Positions 23,948 to 35,753 of a stretch of 46,975 bases of DNA are shown piece by piece. Position 1 is the stretch's first letter. Each line of letters begins with the position of its first letter. The translations under genes were made by a program, and so were the position numbers. The notes below the pieces were generated by a model. It saw only the letters and a list, made by a program, of their open reading frames with translations. It was not told the DNA's origin and did no database searches. This DNA comes from Ichthyophthirius multifiliis (lineage: Eukaryota > Ciliophora > Oligohymenophorea > Hymenostomatida). The DNA is taken from the NCBI RefSeq assembly GCF_000220395.1, contig NW_004086348.1, positions 1 through 46,975 of the forward strand. The letters are read 5' to 3'.

Positions 23948-24982
23948 ATGTCAAATTTAAAAGTTCCTTAACGTCCTCTAGGTTCATAAGGGTTAGTAGT
24001 ATCAGCTTAAGGTTTAGGTTGTATGGGAATGACAGCTTTTTATGGTTCTTTTAATAGATCTTAAACTGAAGGTGAATCTTTGAAAACAATAGCTACGGCA
24101 TTAGAACATGGAATTAACTTTTTAGATACTGCTTGGATATATTAATCTTTTGGCTAAGGTGGTGGAGAAAACTATACTAATGAAGAATTAATAGGAAAAG
24201 CCATTAAAATCCATGGTAGAGACAAATTTATTATTGCAACTAAATTTGGTATTTTAAAAGATTAAAACGGAGTAACAAAATTTTCTGGTAAAGAAGAAAC
24301 TATAAGATCTTAATTAGCTGATTCTTTATAAAGATTAGGAACAAACTATATCGATTTATATTATTATCATAGAATTGATACTTAAACTCCTATAGAAGAA
24401 ACTATGGAAGTACTTAAAAAGTTAATACTTGAAGGAAAAATAAAATACATTGGATTATCTGAATGTACACCTGATGAACTTAGAAGAGCTCATAAAATAC
24501 ATCCTATTACTGCTATTTAGATGGAATGGTCCTTACATATTAGGGATATTGAAAAAGATGTAGTACCAACTGCAAGAGAATTAGGTGTTGGCATTGTTGC
24601 TTATTCGCCTTTAGGAAGAGGATTGCTATCCAAAACATTTGATTCAGCTTAGGATATTTAATAAGGAGATTCAAGGAACATTCATCCAAGATTCAATGCT
24701 GAGAATTTGGAAAAAAATATTCCTAAAAAATTTTTTGAAAAAGCTGTAGAATTAGGATTTACTCCTGCTTAATTAGCTCTTGCTTGGGTTCATTCTAGAG
24801 GTAATGATGTTTTTCCTATTCCTGGTACTAAAACCTCTTCTAGATAAGTTGAAAATACTTAGGCTGTTAATATTTAACTTAGTTAACAATAATGGGAGGA
24901 AATCGAAAAATTAGTAGACCCTGCTTTTGGTGATAGATATCCAGATATGAATTATGCTTATAATAAACGTTTGTAATCATGA
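23948..24982 (+). CDS. Aldo/keto reductase, copy 1
   Basis: Single exon, 344 residues. It begins RPLGSQGLVVSAQGLGCMGM, the start of the AKR13-type branch that includes pyridoxal reductase and perakine reductase-like enzymes. The catalytic tetrad is visible: Asp and Tyr in [10 protein letters not shown], Lys in FIIATKFG and His in [13 protein letters not shown]-binding elements PLGRGLL and FPIPGTK follow, with [14 protein letters not shown] between. It should reduce aldehydes or ketones with NADPH in the cytosol; the substrate is unknown. It is the first of two tandem copies; 290 bases (23960-24249) match copy 2 with one difference seen. Leading MSNLK differs from MQNQK of the second copy. Confidence 0.95.
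23960..24249 (+). repeat. Direct repeat, near-identical 5' part of the aldo/keto reductase pair
   Basis: This segment matches 25738-26027 over 290 bases with a single G/T difference seen. The flanks on both sides are clearly more different, which points to recent duplication or gene conversion of this part. Confidence 0.9.
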
Positions 24983-25725
24983 TATTATTTATTTTATTTC
25001 AAATCACATTTTAAAAATATATAAATATTTAAGTAATATTTCAATATTTAAATTTTTTAATTTTTTAAATTTATATAATTAATTAATTTTATTTTAAATA
25101 ATATTGTATTTAATATTTTTAAAAAATAAATATAAAATTAACTTTTAATAAAATATAATGTATTTAAAATAATATCATATATATTATAGTTATTAATTTA
25201 ATTTAATCTTAAATTTTAATTTATTAATTTAAATGTGTTATTTTTTAAAATTATAGTAAATTAAATAAATAAATTTATTTTTAAAATACATATATTAAAG
25301 ATTATAAGTATATGCTTTTTATTTATAAATTTTTACTTTTTTACTTTTTTTAAAAATTATATAATTATTAATAATAAATTAAAAAAATTAATATCTTTAA
25401 TAAAACTAAAATATTATATTTTTATTTTTATTTTATTTATTAATTTATTTTTTAATATTTATAAATAATATTATTTTATTAAATATTTTACATATAAGAT
25501 ATATATTTATTTATTATATTTAATTCAATTTTCAAATTTTTTTTTTTATATTTTAATTTATAAAAAATGCTCCTTAATATTTCTAGAACGTTTTAAATAC
25601 CTTAATTAATTAAAATATTTTATAAATAAAATATAATATAAGATATTTGATTTTTTTTTTAAAAATATTATTATAATTTATAATAATTCAAAATATAACA
25701 CTTTAAACATAAAATAAATAATTAA
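24983..25725. other. Non-coding spacer between the tandem reductases
   Basis: 743 bases of A/T filler. It shows no remnant of a third reductase copy and no recognisable promoter element. Confidence 0.7.
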
Positions 25726-26751
25726 ATGTAAAATTAAAAAGTTCCTTAACGTCCTCTAGGTTCATAAGGGTTATTAGTATCAGCTTAAGGTTTAGGTTGT
25801 ATGGGAATGACAGCTTTTTATGGTTCTTTTAATAGATCTTAAACTGAAGGTGAATCTTTGAAAACAATAGCTACGGCATTAGAACATGGAATTAACTTTT
25901 TAGATACTGCTTGGATATATTAATCTTTTGGCTAAGGTGGTGGAGAAAACTATACTAATGAAGAATTAATAGGAAAAGCCATTAAAATCCATGGTAGAGA
26001 CAAATTTATTATTGCAACTAAATTTGGAATAGTCATTAATGAAAAAGGAATGGGCTATTCAGGTAAAGAAGAAACTATAAGATCTTAATTAGCTGATTCT
26101 TTATAAAGATTAGGAACAAATTATATCGATTTATATTACTAACATAGAATGGATCCATAAACTCCTATAGAAGAAACTATGGAAGCTCTTAAAAAATTAG
26201 TACATGAAGGAAAAATAAAATACATTGGATTATCTGAATGTACACCTGATGAACTTAGAAGAGCTCATAAAATACATCCTGTTACTGCTATTCAGATGGA
26301 ATGGTCTTTATAAACGAGAGATTTAGAATAAAATATTATTCCTACTGCAAGAGAATTAGGTGTTGGTATTGTTGCTTATTCACCTTTAGGCAGAGGATTA
26401 TTATCTAAAACTTTTAATACTGGAGAAAAATTGGAATAAGGAGATTGGAGAAATAATGTACCTAGATTTAAAGGTGAGAATTTGGAAAAAAATATTCCTA
26501 AAAAATTTTTTGAAAAAGCTGTAGAATTAGGATTTTCTCCTGCTTAATTAGCTCTTGCCTGGGTTCATTCTAGAGGTAATGATGTTTTTCCTATTCCTGG
26601 TACTAAAACTTCTTCTAGATTAGCTGAAAATGCTAAGGCTGCTCTTATTTAACTTAGTTAATAATAATGGAATGAAATTGAAAAACTAATTCCGGATGTT
26701 GTTGGAGATAGATATTAAGATATGAGTTCTACTTTTAACAATCGTTTATGA
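25726..26751 (+). CDS. Aldo/keto reductase, copy 2
   Basis: Single exon, 341 residues, the tandem partner of 23948-24982. The tetrad residues are again present ([23 protein letters not shown]). Differences cluster in three places: the loop after ATKFG ([11 protein letters not shown] against ILKDQNGVTKFS), the stretch after QMEWSL (QTRDLEQNIIP against [11 protein letters not shown]), and the C-terminus ([18 protein letters not shown]). Those are substrate-loop positions in this fold, so the two copies may differ in specificity. The reading frame is intact with all motifs present, so both copies are probably functional. Confidence 0.95.
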
Positions 26752-26936
26752 ATAACATTATTTCTAATATTTACAATTATTTAACAATTATTTTTATTTT
26801 ATATATATATATTTTTTATCTAATATATTATTAAGTAATATAAAAAAAATTTAGAGATATAAATACTTATTTTTTAAATAATTATTTAGTTTTAAATATC
26901 TTTTTAATGTTTAGGTTTACAATTATATTATAATAT

Positions 26937-29039
26937 TCAATCAATTAAATCATTTATTACAGTATTTATATTTGTAGAAAAATATTCACTAAAATTTTAT
27001 TTTAAGTAATAAATTGAAAATAAACATGGTTAATATATACTCTTTTAAAAGTTAACTTTATTTTTAGCAATTTCAACCATTCTTTAATAATATTTATTAA
27101 ATTAATCATCTTTTATTTATGTTTCTTCATTTATATCATAACTTTAAAATATAATTAATAAATAAATAGTTTATTAAAATTTATTTACTCAATTTAAAGA
27201 GTAATTAAATAATCTAAATATAGTGTACTTACATATAATATACATAATCCTTTTTATGTGATTTATTAGTTTTCGCTTTTAAATAATATATAATGTAAAT
27301 TAAAACAATAAATAAATAATATTTAAATTTACTTAAAGTCTAAATCTAAACAAGTTAAAGTTTAAGTTTCTTTTATAATAAAAGCTATTTATTATAATCC
27401 ATAATCACTTAATTAATTTTATGATAAATTTAAACATAATGTATGTAAATTTTTTATTTTTTAGATATCTTAAAAAAAGTGTATTAATCCTTAATCATGT
27501 ATTTAATTATCCCTTTTTTACATGTTTAAAGCTTTTTTTTTTTTTTACATTAAAAATAAATCTACGCTTGCTATTTTTTCATTTTATATTAAACCATTTC
27601 CTATATAATATAATCCTTAATCACTAATTGTGTTATTTCTATATAAGAGAAAAAAAATATTTAATTTATTTCATAAATATCAAATAAAAACCTTAAATTC
27701 ATAAATAAATGTCTTAAATTTTATAAACTCTTTAACATATTTGAAATATATAAGCATCCTTATTAGGTAATATTATTTTCCCTGTTTAAAGAAAAAAAAA
27801 AAAATTTACTAAAAACTAATAATTTATTATACCATAATATAACATTTAACTATTCTAGCATTTGAATATTTTAAATTCCTTAACATAAAAATTATATTCC
27901 TTAATCATTAAAATTATTTTTTCTAAAAAAAAAAAAAAAATATAATAATAATATAGTATTATTTTTAAAAAATATTAAATTACAATAAGCCTAATGTTAA
28001 TTTTTATAACTAATTCTAATAAATGAATGAATTTCCTAAATGAAGGCCACCTTCTTCACAAATTCTATTTACTCTTTTTTTAATAAAAAATATTTTATTT
28101 TATATTAGAGAAGATTAAATTTATAATAGAAATTACCCTAAAAATAATACTAAATTTCTAAGCTTTATTAAATTTGAGAGTCCTGTTTATATCTATAAAA
28201 CTCCATTTTATTAAATTAAATTGTTCCTTTGTATAAATTATATTATTAAAAAACATATAAAATGTTTAATTTTTTTACTGCAAAAATATTGAAAGATTTT
28301 CTAATTATATGTTATTTTTTAAAAAATTAACAAATTAGCATCCATTATTTGTAATATTATTATGCCTTTTATTTATTTATTTTTTATAAAAAAAAATCAA
28401 TTAAATATGACACTAAATCTAATTCTAATGTTTTTAAATTAACTAATTCTCCTATTGATGTTGCTAATATTAAAATTCCTTCATCTTGTACATTATTCCA
28501 CCATAAATTTATTTTCAAAACTTAAAGCTTTGTTAGTTTTTTTATATTTTATGCTAAAGAAATACACCCTTCTTTATTTAATTCTACTCCACTATTTTTT
28601 TTTTATTTTAAAATAAATATATATTTTTTAATTTACTATAGATTTAATTCTAATTCTTTTAAATCGGTTAATTTAGAAATGGAATTTGATACTATAGTAA
28701 CACCTTAATCTTTTATAATATTTTCTCTTTTTATAAATTTTTTTAAAAGAAATAATTTGTAAATTTTATTTTTTTTACCTTAAATTCAATTTTAATTTTT
28801 CTAAATTATTAAAGCCCTCTAAACCTTAACTTATCTTTTGTAATTATATTATTTATAATTTTTTTCCTCTTTTTTTTATATATACATGAATTGTTTAAAT
28901 TTAAAATATTATTAAAAAAATTGTGAGTGTCATACTTTAAACAAATTTTAGCTTATTATTAATTAAAATAATCAACTTAATTTAGATCTGTTTTTATATA
29001 ATTTTTTAAAAATTCGAATCTTATTTTATTTTAATCCAT
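26937..29039 (-). CDS. Leucine-rich-repeat protein, about one repeat per exon
   Basis: About a dozen exons separated by introns of about 34-90 bases. After MDQNKIRFEFLKNYIKTDL come about eleven LRRs of the NxIxDQGxxxIxxxLxxLxxLxxLxLxL type, for example IIKDQGVTIVSNSISKLTDL, NNVQDEGILILATSIGEL, NNITNNGCQFVNFLKNN, NNITQQGCLYISNMLKSL, NNTISDQGLYYIGNGLI and NQIHDQGLIHFFQDIQ. Most introns interrupt directly after the LxLxL strand, and in phase 2. The 3' end is unsure. After the last LRR exon either TTA-TGA at 27136-27138 ends the protein, or a further exon (SYDINEETQIKDDQFNKYYQ) runs to TGA at 26937. LRR proteins of this kind form large ciliate families, mostly uncharacterised. Confidence 0.72.
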
Positions 29040-29399
29040 TTTAAAAGATTTTTTAATTTAAAGAAAAATAATTGTATTTTTCTAATATTTATTTTTTTAA
29101 TTAAATTTAAAAGATTTATTACTTAATAATATGTATTTTATAAAATAATATATATATTAAATTATATTTACTATTTTAATTATTTTAATTATATAATATT
29201 AATATAGCTAATTACGCTTTCAATTGATAAATTATATTAACAATAAAAATTAAAAATATTTCAATGATTATATTATTAAATAATAATTTTTAAAATTAAT
29301 ATATATTATATTTATGAATAATTATATAAGCCATCTATATTTGGTTATTATAAATTTTTTATAAAAAAATAATAAAATTATATTTTTTATATGAACTTA

Positions 29400-30484
29400 A
29401 TGGCTTAAAAAAAAAAATATATTCCATACATTTGCATCACAGAAAGTAAAAATAAATAAATAAATAATTAAATAAAAAAATTCGTAAAATAGGAAGAAAA
29501 ACCAAATTTGACTTAATCTCTCCAAAATTTGACGAATATATAGAAAAAAAATAATCCAAAGAAAATCCAGTATTTAGGCGTAAAAGTTGCTATTCTACAG
29601 AAACTGGTTTATAAAGTACAAAACAATAAAAGTTATAATTCATATGTCCTAACACATATATCAAAAATCATATACTAAAGCCTAAATTTAAATTAAAATA
29701 ACAGCAAAAAGATTTAATATTGGAATAAATAACCTAATAAGTGAAATAAAGTGTGGATTTAAAATAATTTGAATAGCCATACATACCAAAAGTAGCATTA
29801 CCAATAGAAAAGCCACCTTAATAATAAATAAATTCAATGAATTCTCCGATAATAAATACTCCAGCAGAAAGGTCAAGGAACAATTCAAAAATTAATAATT
29901 TACAAGGAACACAAGGGAGAGGCTCTATAGGATTCTGGAAAGCTGAACAAAAAGAAAATACATAATTATATTTAGAAAAAAAGAGAAAATTAATGGCAAA
30001 ATTGCGTTTTACAAGCAAATTAATAGGGTGGCATTTAAAATAGACAAAAAATAATTTTTTTATTGATGAATGTATATAAATAGATGAAAAAAATAAAAAA
30101 ATAGGCGAAAAATCAAAATTTAAGAAATCTCTATATGAAAAATATAATTAAAATGCAAAAAAATTAGAAATAAAAAAGCTTAATCTTATTTCTGGTTTTG
30201 ATATAAAATATGAATAAAATGGTAAAATTTTGAATAGAAATAAGAACTTTTTGTCTTTTTATAAATAAATTATTCATAATTAAAATATTAATATTTATTT
30301 AGGTTAAAATAATAAAATAACTAGTTTTTAATAAAATAATAATAATTTTTAATAAGATGGTGGAAAAATTTTCTAGGATATATATAAAAAAATAAACTAT
30401 TTTAAAAATAAAGATAAGTTTATGTTATATAAAATAAAGGAAAAATCGCCTTACTTGCCAAAGTAAAAAATAATAAAAAATTGA
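29400..30484 (+). CDS. Basic protein of unknown function, about 361 residues
   Basis: From ATG at 29400 the frame reads MAQKKK and enters an A11 run (29407-29417). The frame that stays open to TGA at 30482 is one base off, giving NIFHTFASQKVKINKQLNKK after the run. The total length (1085) lacks one base for a whole number of codons, which fits one A lost from the run. The protein is Lys/Asn/Gln-rich with a Pro-containing middle (QPYIPKVALPIEKPPQQQ), then GRGSIGFWKAEQKENTQLYL and KKRKLMAKLRFTSKLIGWHL. No domain was recognised. It converges tail-to-tail with the LRR/coiled-coil gene; the stops are 18 bases apart. Confidence 0.68.
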
Positions 30485-30502
30485 ATAAGATTTTTTTGTT
30501 AA

Positions 30503-32782
30503 TCATTTATTTTTCTTTTTTTTCTTTTACTAAATATTATTATTTTTCTTTTTATTATTATTATTATTATTTTTATTATTAGGTTTACTTTTTTCTTAAT
30601 TATTCTTTTTATTAATATCTTCATTATCTTTTTCTTTTTCGAAATCTTCATCTACGCTTCCTGGAAGGATTCCTTTTTAAAGCAAAGTTATATTAGCTTT
30701 GATTTTTTCGACATTTTAATTGAACATATCATAAGCCATTTCATCATTTTTAACTTTTTATAACTCTTCTTTAAGTTTTCTTTCTATATTAGACTTAAAA
30801 GTCTTAAAATCATAATTTTTTTTATTTTCAATAAAAGTTAACTTTTCTGACTTTTCTTTTTTCAAAACATCAATTTCTTTTTTAATTTTATTAATTTTAT
30901 CATTTTCTGTTCTTATCAAAGATTCGATTTGGTCAAGTTCCGTTGCTTATATTTTTTCTTGTTCAATTAAAAGAATATTAATGTCTTTGACTTATTTTTG
31001 TTTATTTTATAGTTCTTCTAAGAATTATTCACTTTTATGATCATAATCATCCTGTGTTTAAAAGATTTCTTTTGATAAAATATCTAGTTCTTCCTTTACT
31101 TTTATTTATTTAACATTTAATTATTTAGATTATTATTATAGAGTTTCTTTTCTTAAATCATTCGATTTTATACATGCTAGTTCTTGTACAAGTTTTTCTG
31201 GTTTTTTTTATTTTAGGAACTCTTTATTTTTGTTTAATAAGCTTAAAATTTCCAATTAATAATCGTATCTAATAAAGTTATTTTAAACATTTAACTATTA
31301 TACATTTATATTATTCCTTAAAGCTTCTATAAAAAAATAACCAGATTAATCTCCCATTAAGTTATTTTAGGCTTAAATTCTGATTAGTTTTGGATGTTAT
31401 TTTAATAGTTTTGCTAGTAAAATACCTCCTTCTTCTTAAATATTGCATTTGTTTAAAAAAAGTTCCTATAGGCTTTAATTTTTTAATTAAATTAATTACT
31501 AACACAAGTATTTAACACCTTCATCTCCAATAAAATTTTGGCTTAAATTTAATGAGATTAAGACATCATTTTAGGCTATTCCATCTGCTAGTTTAATCAA
31601 AAAGCAAGGATAAATCATACAATTTTTAAAGGAAATATTTTCCAATGCAGTATTATTTGCAAAAAAATTAGTCAAATAATCAGAAGGAGCATCCATAAAT
31701 TTATTTCCTTCCAAATCAATTTATTTACACTTATTATTTCCCTAAATATAGGTCAAGAAATTACTTAAGCCGATGGAATTTATTTCATTATTTGAACATT
31801 TTAAAATTTCAATTGAACAATTATTACTTTTCATCCCTTCTCCGAATTTCTCTATTGAAAAATCGCCTATACTGTTCCCAGAAACATCTAATTCAGTTAA
31901 TTTAGTGTTAAAAAGGTAATTTACAATAATTTTACCACATTCGCTTCCTATCTCATTCCATGAAATATTCAAATAAACTAGATTTTTATTCATATTTAGC
32001 CCTTGTATTATATTATATAGACCTTAGGGACCTAAAGATATGTTTTGTAAATTCAAAAATTACAAAGTCTCGTTTTATTATAACATTTTTCTCAATATTC
32101 GCGCTGAGTCTGGATTTATTCGGTTCCTATTGTAACTATCAGGACTTGAAATATCTAAAGAGTATATGCTTCGACTCTCTTTAACCATTTAGAACATTAT
32201 TTCGCAACCTTGAGGACTTATGTTGTTATTCGAAATGTTTATTATGGCGATTTGGGGCGCTTTTTTTAATGTTTCAGTTATTATTTGGACTCCTTCATCC
32301 TTGATTTGATTTTTGCTTAAGTTTAGTCTAGAAAATGTGTCGTTTTGTGCCAAAATATTGTCTATTATTTTGGCACTTCGGACGCCTAATTATTAATCGG
32401 ATAAATCAAGGTTTCCATTAATGCAGTTTTTTATAATTCTATCAACAAATTTTAATAATTAAGGAAGTTTTACATCTAATAATATATCTTAGCATTTAGC
32501 TTCGTATAATTTTATTACATGTTCTACTTTTATTGAGTTTAATTCTTATTTGATTATTTCGTCATTTAAATTGTTTGGATCAAAATATGTGGATTCTTAT
32601 ATATTAGAATAGACTGTAATATCGGGATTCTGGGCTTTTATATTGTCTATTGAATGTGTATCGTGTGCTGTTTATAATGTTTGCTTTTAGGATTTCGTAA
32701 AATTTTTAAATTTTGATTGCTTTAATGGCGATTATATGCGAAATGGACGAATTAAACTTGCAGATTTTAGTTTTCTGTTCAT
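30503..32782 (-). CDS. Leucine-rich-repeat protein with C-terminal coiled coil
   Basis: Single exon, 759 residues. The N-terminus is basic (MNRKLKSASLIRPFRIQSP). Residues about 115-500 hold LRRs of the ribonuclease-inhibitor type: FSRLNLSKNQIKDEGVQII, IAIINISNNNISPQGCEIM, LVYLNISWNEIGSECGKII, LTELDVSGNSIGDFSIEKF and LISLNLSQNFIGDEGVKYL. Residues about 510-690 are a continuous coiled coil (KQLNVKQIKVKEELDILSKE, IESLIRTENDKINKIKKEID). The tail is Asp/Glu then Asn/Lys-rich, ending NNNNNNKKKNNNIQ. This layout occurs in axonemal and basal-body proteins such as LRR subunits of the dynein regulatory complex, but a specific assignment cannot be made. Confidence 0.87.
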
Positions 32783-33329
32783 TTTTATTTTATTTTAAAA
32801 AATTATTTTGGAAGCTTATTTTATATATATTTTTTATTTATTAGTTTATATTGTTTTTTTTATTATTATTAAATATATTTAATTGTTAATATTTATTTTT
32901 ATTAATATTTAATCATGGATAATATTTTAAATTTTCAAGTATTTACTTATAAATAAAGATTAATATATTTATAAAATATAACTATTGATTATTAATATTT
33001 TAATTAATATAATATAAAAAAAAATTAAATATATAAAAACTAAATTTTTTAATTTAAAATTAAAGATTCAAAATAATAATAAATATATAAACTTATATAT
33101 ATAAAAAAAATTAAAATAAAATAAAAGTTTTGATAATATTAATTAAAAATATAAAACTAGAAATATTATATAGGTATATAATTTTTTAAAAATATGCAAT
33201 AATGCAATATGGAATAAAAATATAATATTAAAGAGAATGTTTTTTTATTTTACTAAAATTTATAAATATAAAACTTATGTTTATTTATAAAACTATATAT
33301 TTAAATATATATATAACTATATATATAAC

Positions 33330-33383
<54 letters not shown>

Positions 33384-33401
33384 TATTTTTTCATATTTAA
33401 T
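32783..33401. other. Non-coding spacer with TA microsatellite
   Basis: A/T filler. At 33290-33378 short ACTATATATATA units merge into a pure (TA)n run (about 33329-33378). The apparent short protein at 33277-33459 is a translation of this repeat. Confidence 0.75.
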
Positions 33402-35753
33402 TCAAACTTTTTATTCTTTTTATGAATTATTTATATTAAATTTAGATTCAATATTTTAATCACCTAATTAGTTATTATTATCTTTCTATTAATTATTTAT
33501 TATACTTCCTATTATATAATTATTAAAGTTTTCAATAACATTACTTTATTCTTTACTAAATATATATAATAATATTTAAATATTTTTATAATTTTTAAAT
33601 ATTTTTTATAATTTTTAAATATTTTATTACTTTTAACTTTAAGATTATTAATTTATTTATTTTTATAAATCATCAATTTTTTTATTTAATAAAGTTATTC
33701 TTTTCTCGAAATGCGAAATTTCTTATTTACTTTTTTAATCTTCATTATTATTTTTTTATAACTATATAATTTAATTTCTATTATTTTCTCTATGCGAAAT
33801 AAGTATCTTTATTTATTATTATAATTAATTTATATATAGAGTTGATTCTCCTTATTTTTATATTTATTCTAATTCTTCTGCAGGATCTTTAAATTCTTAA
33901 AGTTTTAAAGGTTTTAAATTTGGAGAGTTGTCAAATTATTTAATTTCTTATAAATTATTATTTTATTAATTTATTTCATTTTAATTCTTTTATTAAAATT
34001 CATCAATTTATTATTCTTAGTTTGCTTGTATATATTTATTCATAATTAATTCTTCTTCATTTTATCCTGGGGCTTAAATAGTTTTTACTTTTTGATTTGC
34101 TTATAAGTTTTATAAATTTACTTAGTTGCAATTAGAATTTTAGCTTTTTTTTTTTTTAAAATAATATATTTCAAAAAAAAAATACGAAATGACAATTTAG
34201 TAAATTTTCCAATTTTTTTTTAAAATAAAAGAAATAACAGATCTCCCAACTTAAATAGCAATATTGCTATTATTATTATCTAAAACAATAGGTTCTTTTA
34301 CCAAAACTAATGTCCCAAATTTACTATTATTATCTTCTAAATAAAAAGATCCATTGTTATAACTAAGTTAAGCATGTCGTCTACTAACAGAAATATCACT
34401 TATACGGATATCAGAATCGTTTCCTCTTCCTAATTTAATATTTTACCTTTAATCTAAAGAAATCACATGAATTCCTTTGCAAATATTTTTGTCTTTACTT
34501 AATATTTCTAAAGTAATATAAGGAGCATTTGGTTTAGGAATTTCCACAGTGTCATATATTATATTCTTCACTTTTACCATATCTTTATATTTCATATTAA
34601 AAATGAATATTATGATTATTTATAATAAAAAATTATTTTTACTTGGAAATGGTTATTTACATAATTCACAATCAAATGTTTTATAAACAAAAGATACTGA
34701 ATAACTTGTTATTTTTGGATGAATTCTGCTTTATAGCCACTATTATAAACATTTTATATGAATAAATCCCATTGTACCATCACATCTACAAGGAGTTATT
34801 AAAGGATTTTCTAATTCTTCATTATCTCCTAAGCAAATTCTACAGACTCCAGGTTCATCTTAATTTTCCATTTTCTCCATTATTTAGTCAATTTCAAGAA
34901 TGTCTGCACATGGATTAAAATGAAAGTTATTTATATTCTATTTTTTATTTTTATTTCTATTTTATATTTTTATTTTTTAAAAAATAATTACCTATTTTAC
35001 GCAATTTAATCCTTATAATTCTTTAACTCTAAAACGAATTCGACCTAATTTTACATAATCACCTACTTTTATTTCATAGCCTTTACCTCCATTTATATTT
35101 TTCAATGATTTTACTACAGTCCATAAACTTTAATCTCCTAATCCCTCATCTTCTTCCTATTTCTTTGGATCTTAATTATTTACTCCAAATATATATTATG
35201 AATCTACAACATAATGGTTATTTCTAATGTCTATTTGAGCTAATTATAATAATTATTAATTATTTAATTTCTTTTTTTTATTAAAAATTGTTTCATTAAA
35301 ATTTTAAATTTTACTTCAATTTATTATTAAGTAAGCATTTTCATATCGTCTTTATCTCTAAATATGTATCCTTTTATATATTTTTTAAACAATAATATAT
35401 CAAATATTAAAATATTTTTAATAATATAATTTAGATTAAAATAATAAATAATTATGTTTGAATATATAAGATAATTAAAAACCTGATTCTATAACTTTTA
35501 TTTAACTTTTTATAACACTTTTACATTCATAATCAAATAACCCATGTGAATCTCTATTCCATGTATATGTTTTTATCATTCTTTTTTTATTATTTTAATA
35601 ATTAATAAATAAAATAAATAAGAAAAAAAAAAATATTTGTATTTTTATTTAATTAATATTTTTTTTTAAATACAAATTATTGCTATTTTGTTTTTTCATC
35701 TTTTCTAATTTTGTTGGATCATTATATTAATTATTATTCTAACAATTTCCCAT
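33402..35753 (-). CDS. RING-CH (RINGv) plus FHA domain protein, probable membrane-associated E3 ligase
   Basis: About seven exons. The start MGNCQNNNQ has Gly2 and Cys4, a classic N-myristoylation/palmitoylation start. A first FHA-like part follows ([27 protein letters not shown]). The RING-CH finger reads [39 protein letters not shown] and FDCELCKQPF, i.e. C4HC3 as in MARCH ubiquitin ligases. Next is a canonical FHA domain, [31 protein letters not shown] and NNSKFGTLV, which in other proteins binds phosphothreonine. The last 250 residues are Gln/Asn-rich coiled coil. MARCH proteins normally use transmembrane helices, and none is visible here, so the acyl anchor may replace them. The tail reading is long and low-complexity but has no TGA before 33402. 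Confidence 0.8.

Noticed and set aside
27421-27627. 68-residue plus-strand hydrophobic frame
   Set aside because: It overlaps exons of the minus-strand LRR gene, and its hydrophobicity comes from T-rich strands opposite A-rich coding sequence.
33277-33459. 60-residue Tyr-Ile-rich frame
   Set aside because: It is a translation of the TA microsatellite at 33290-33378.
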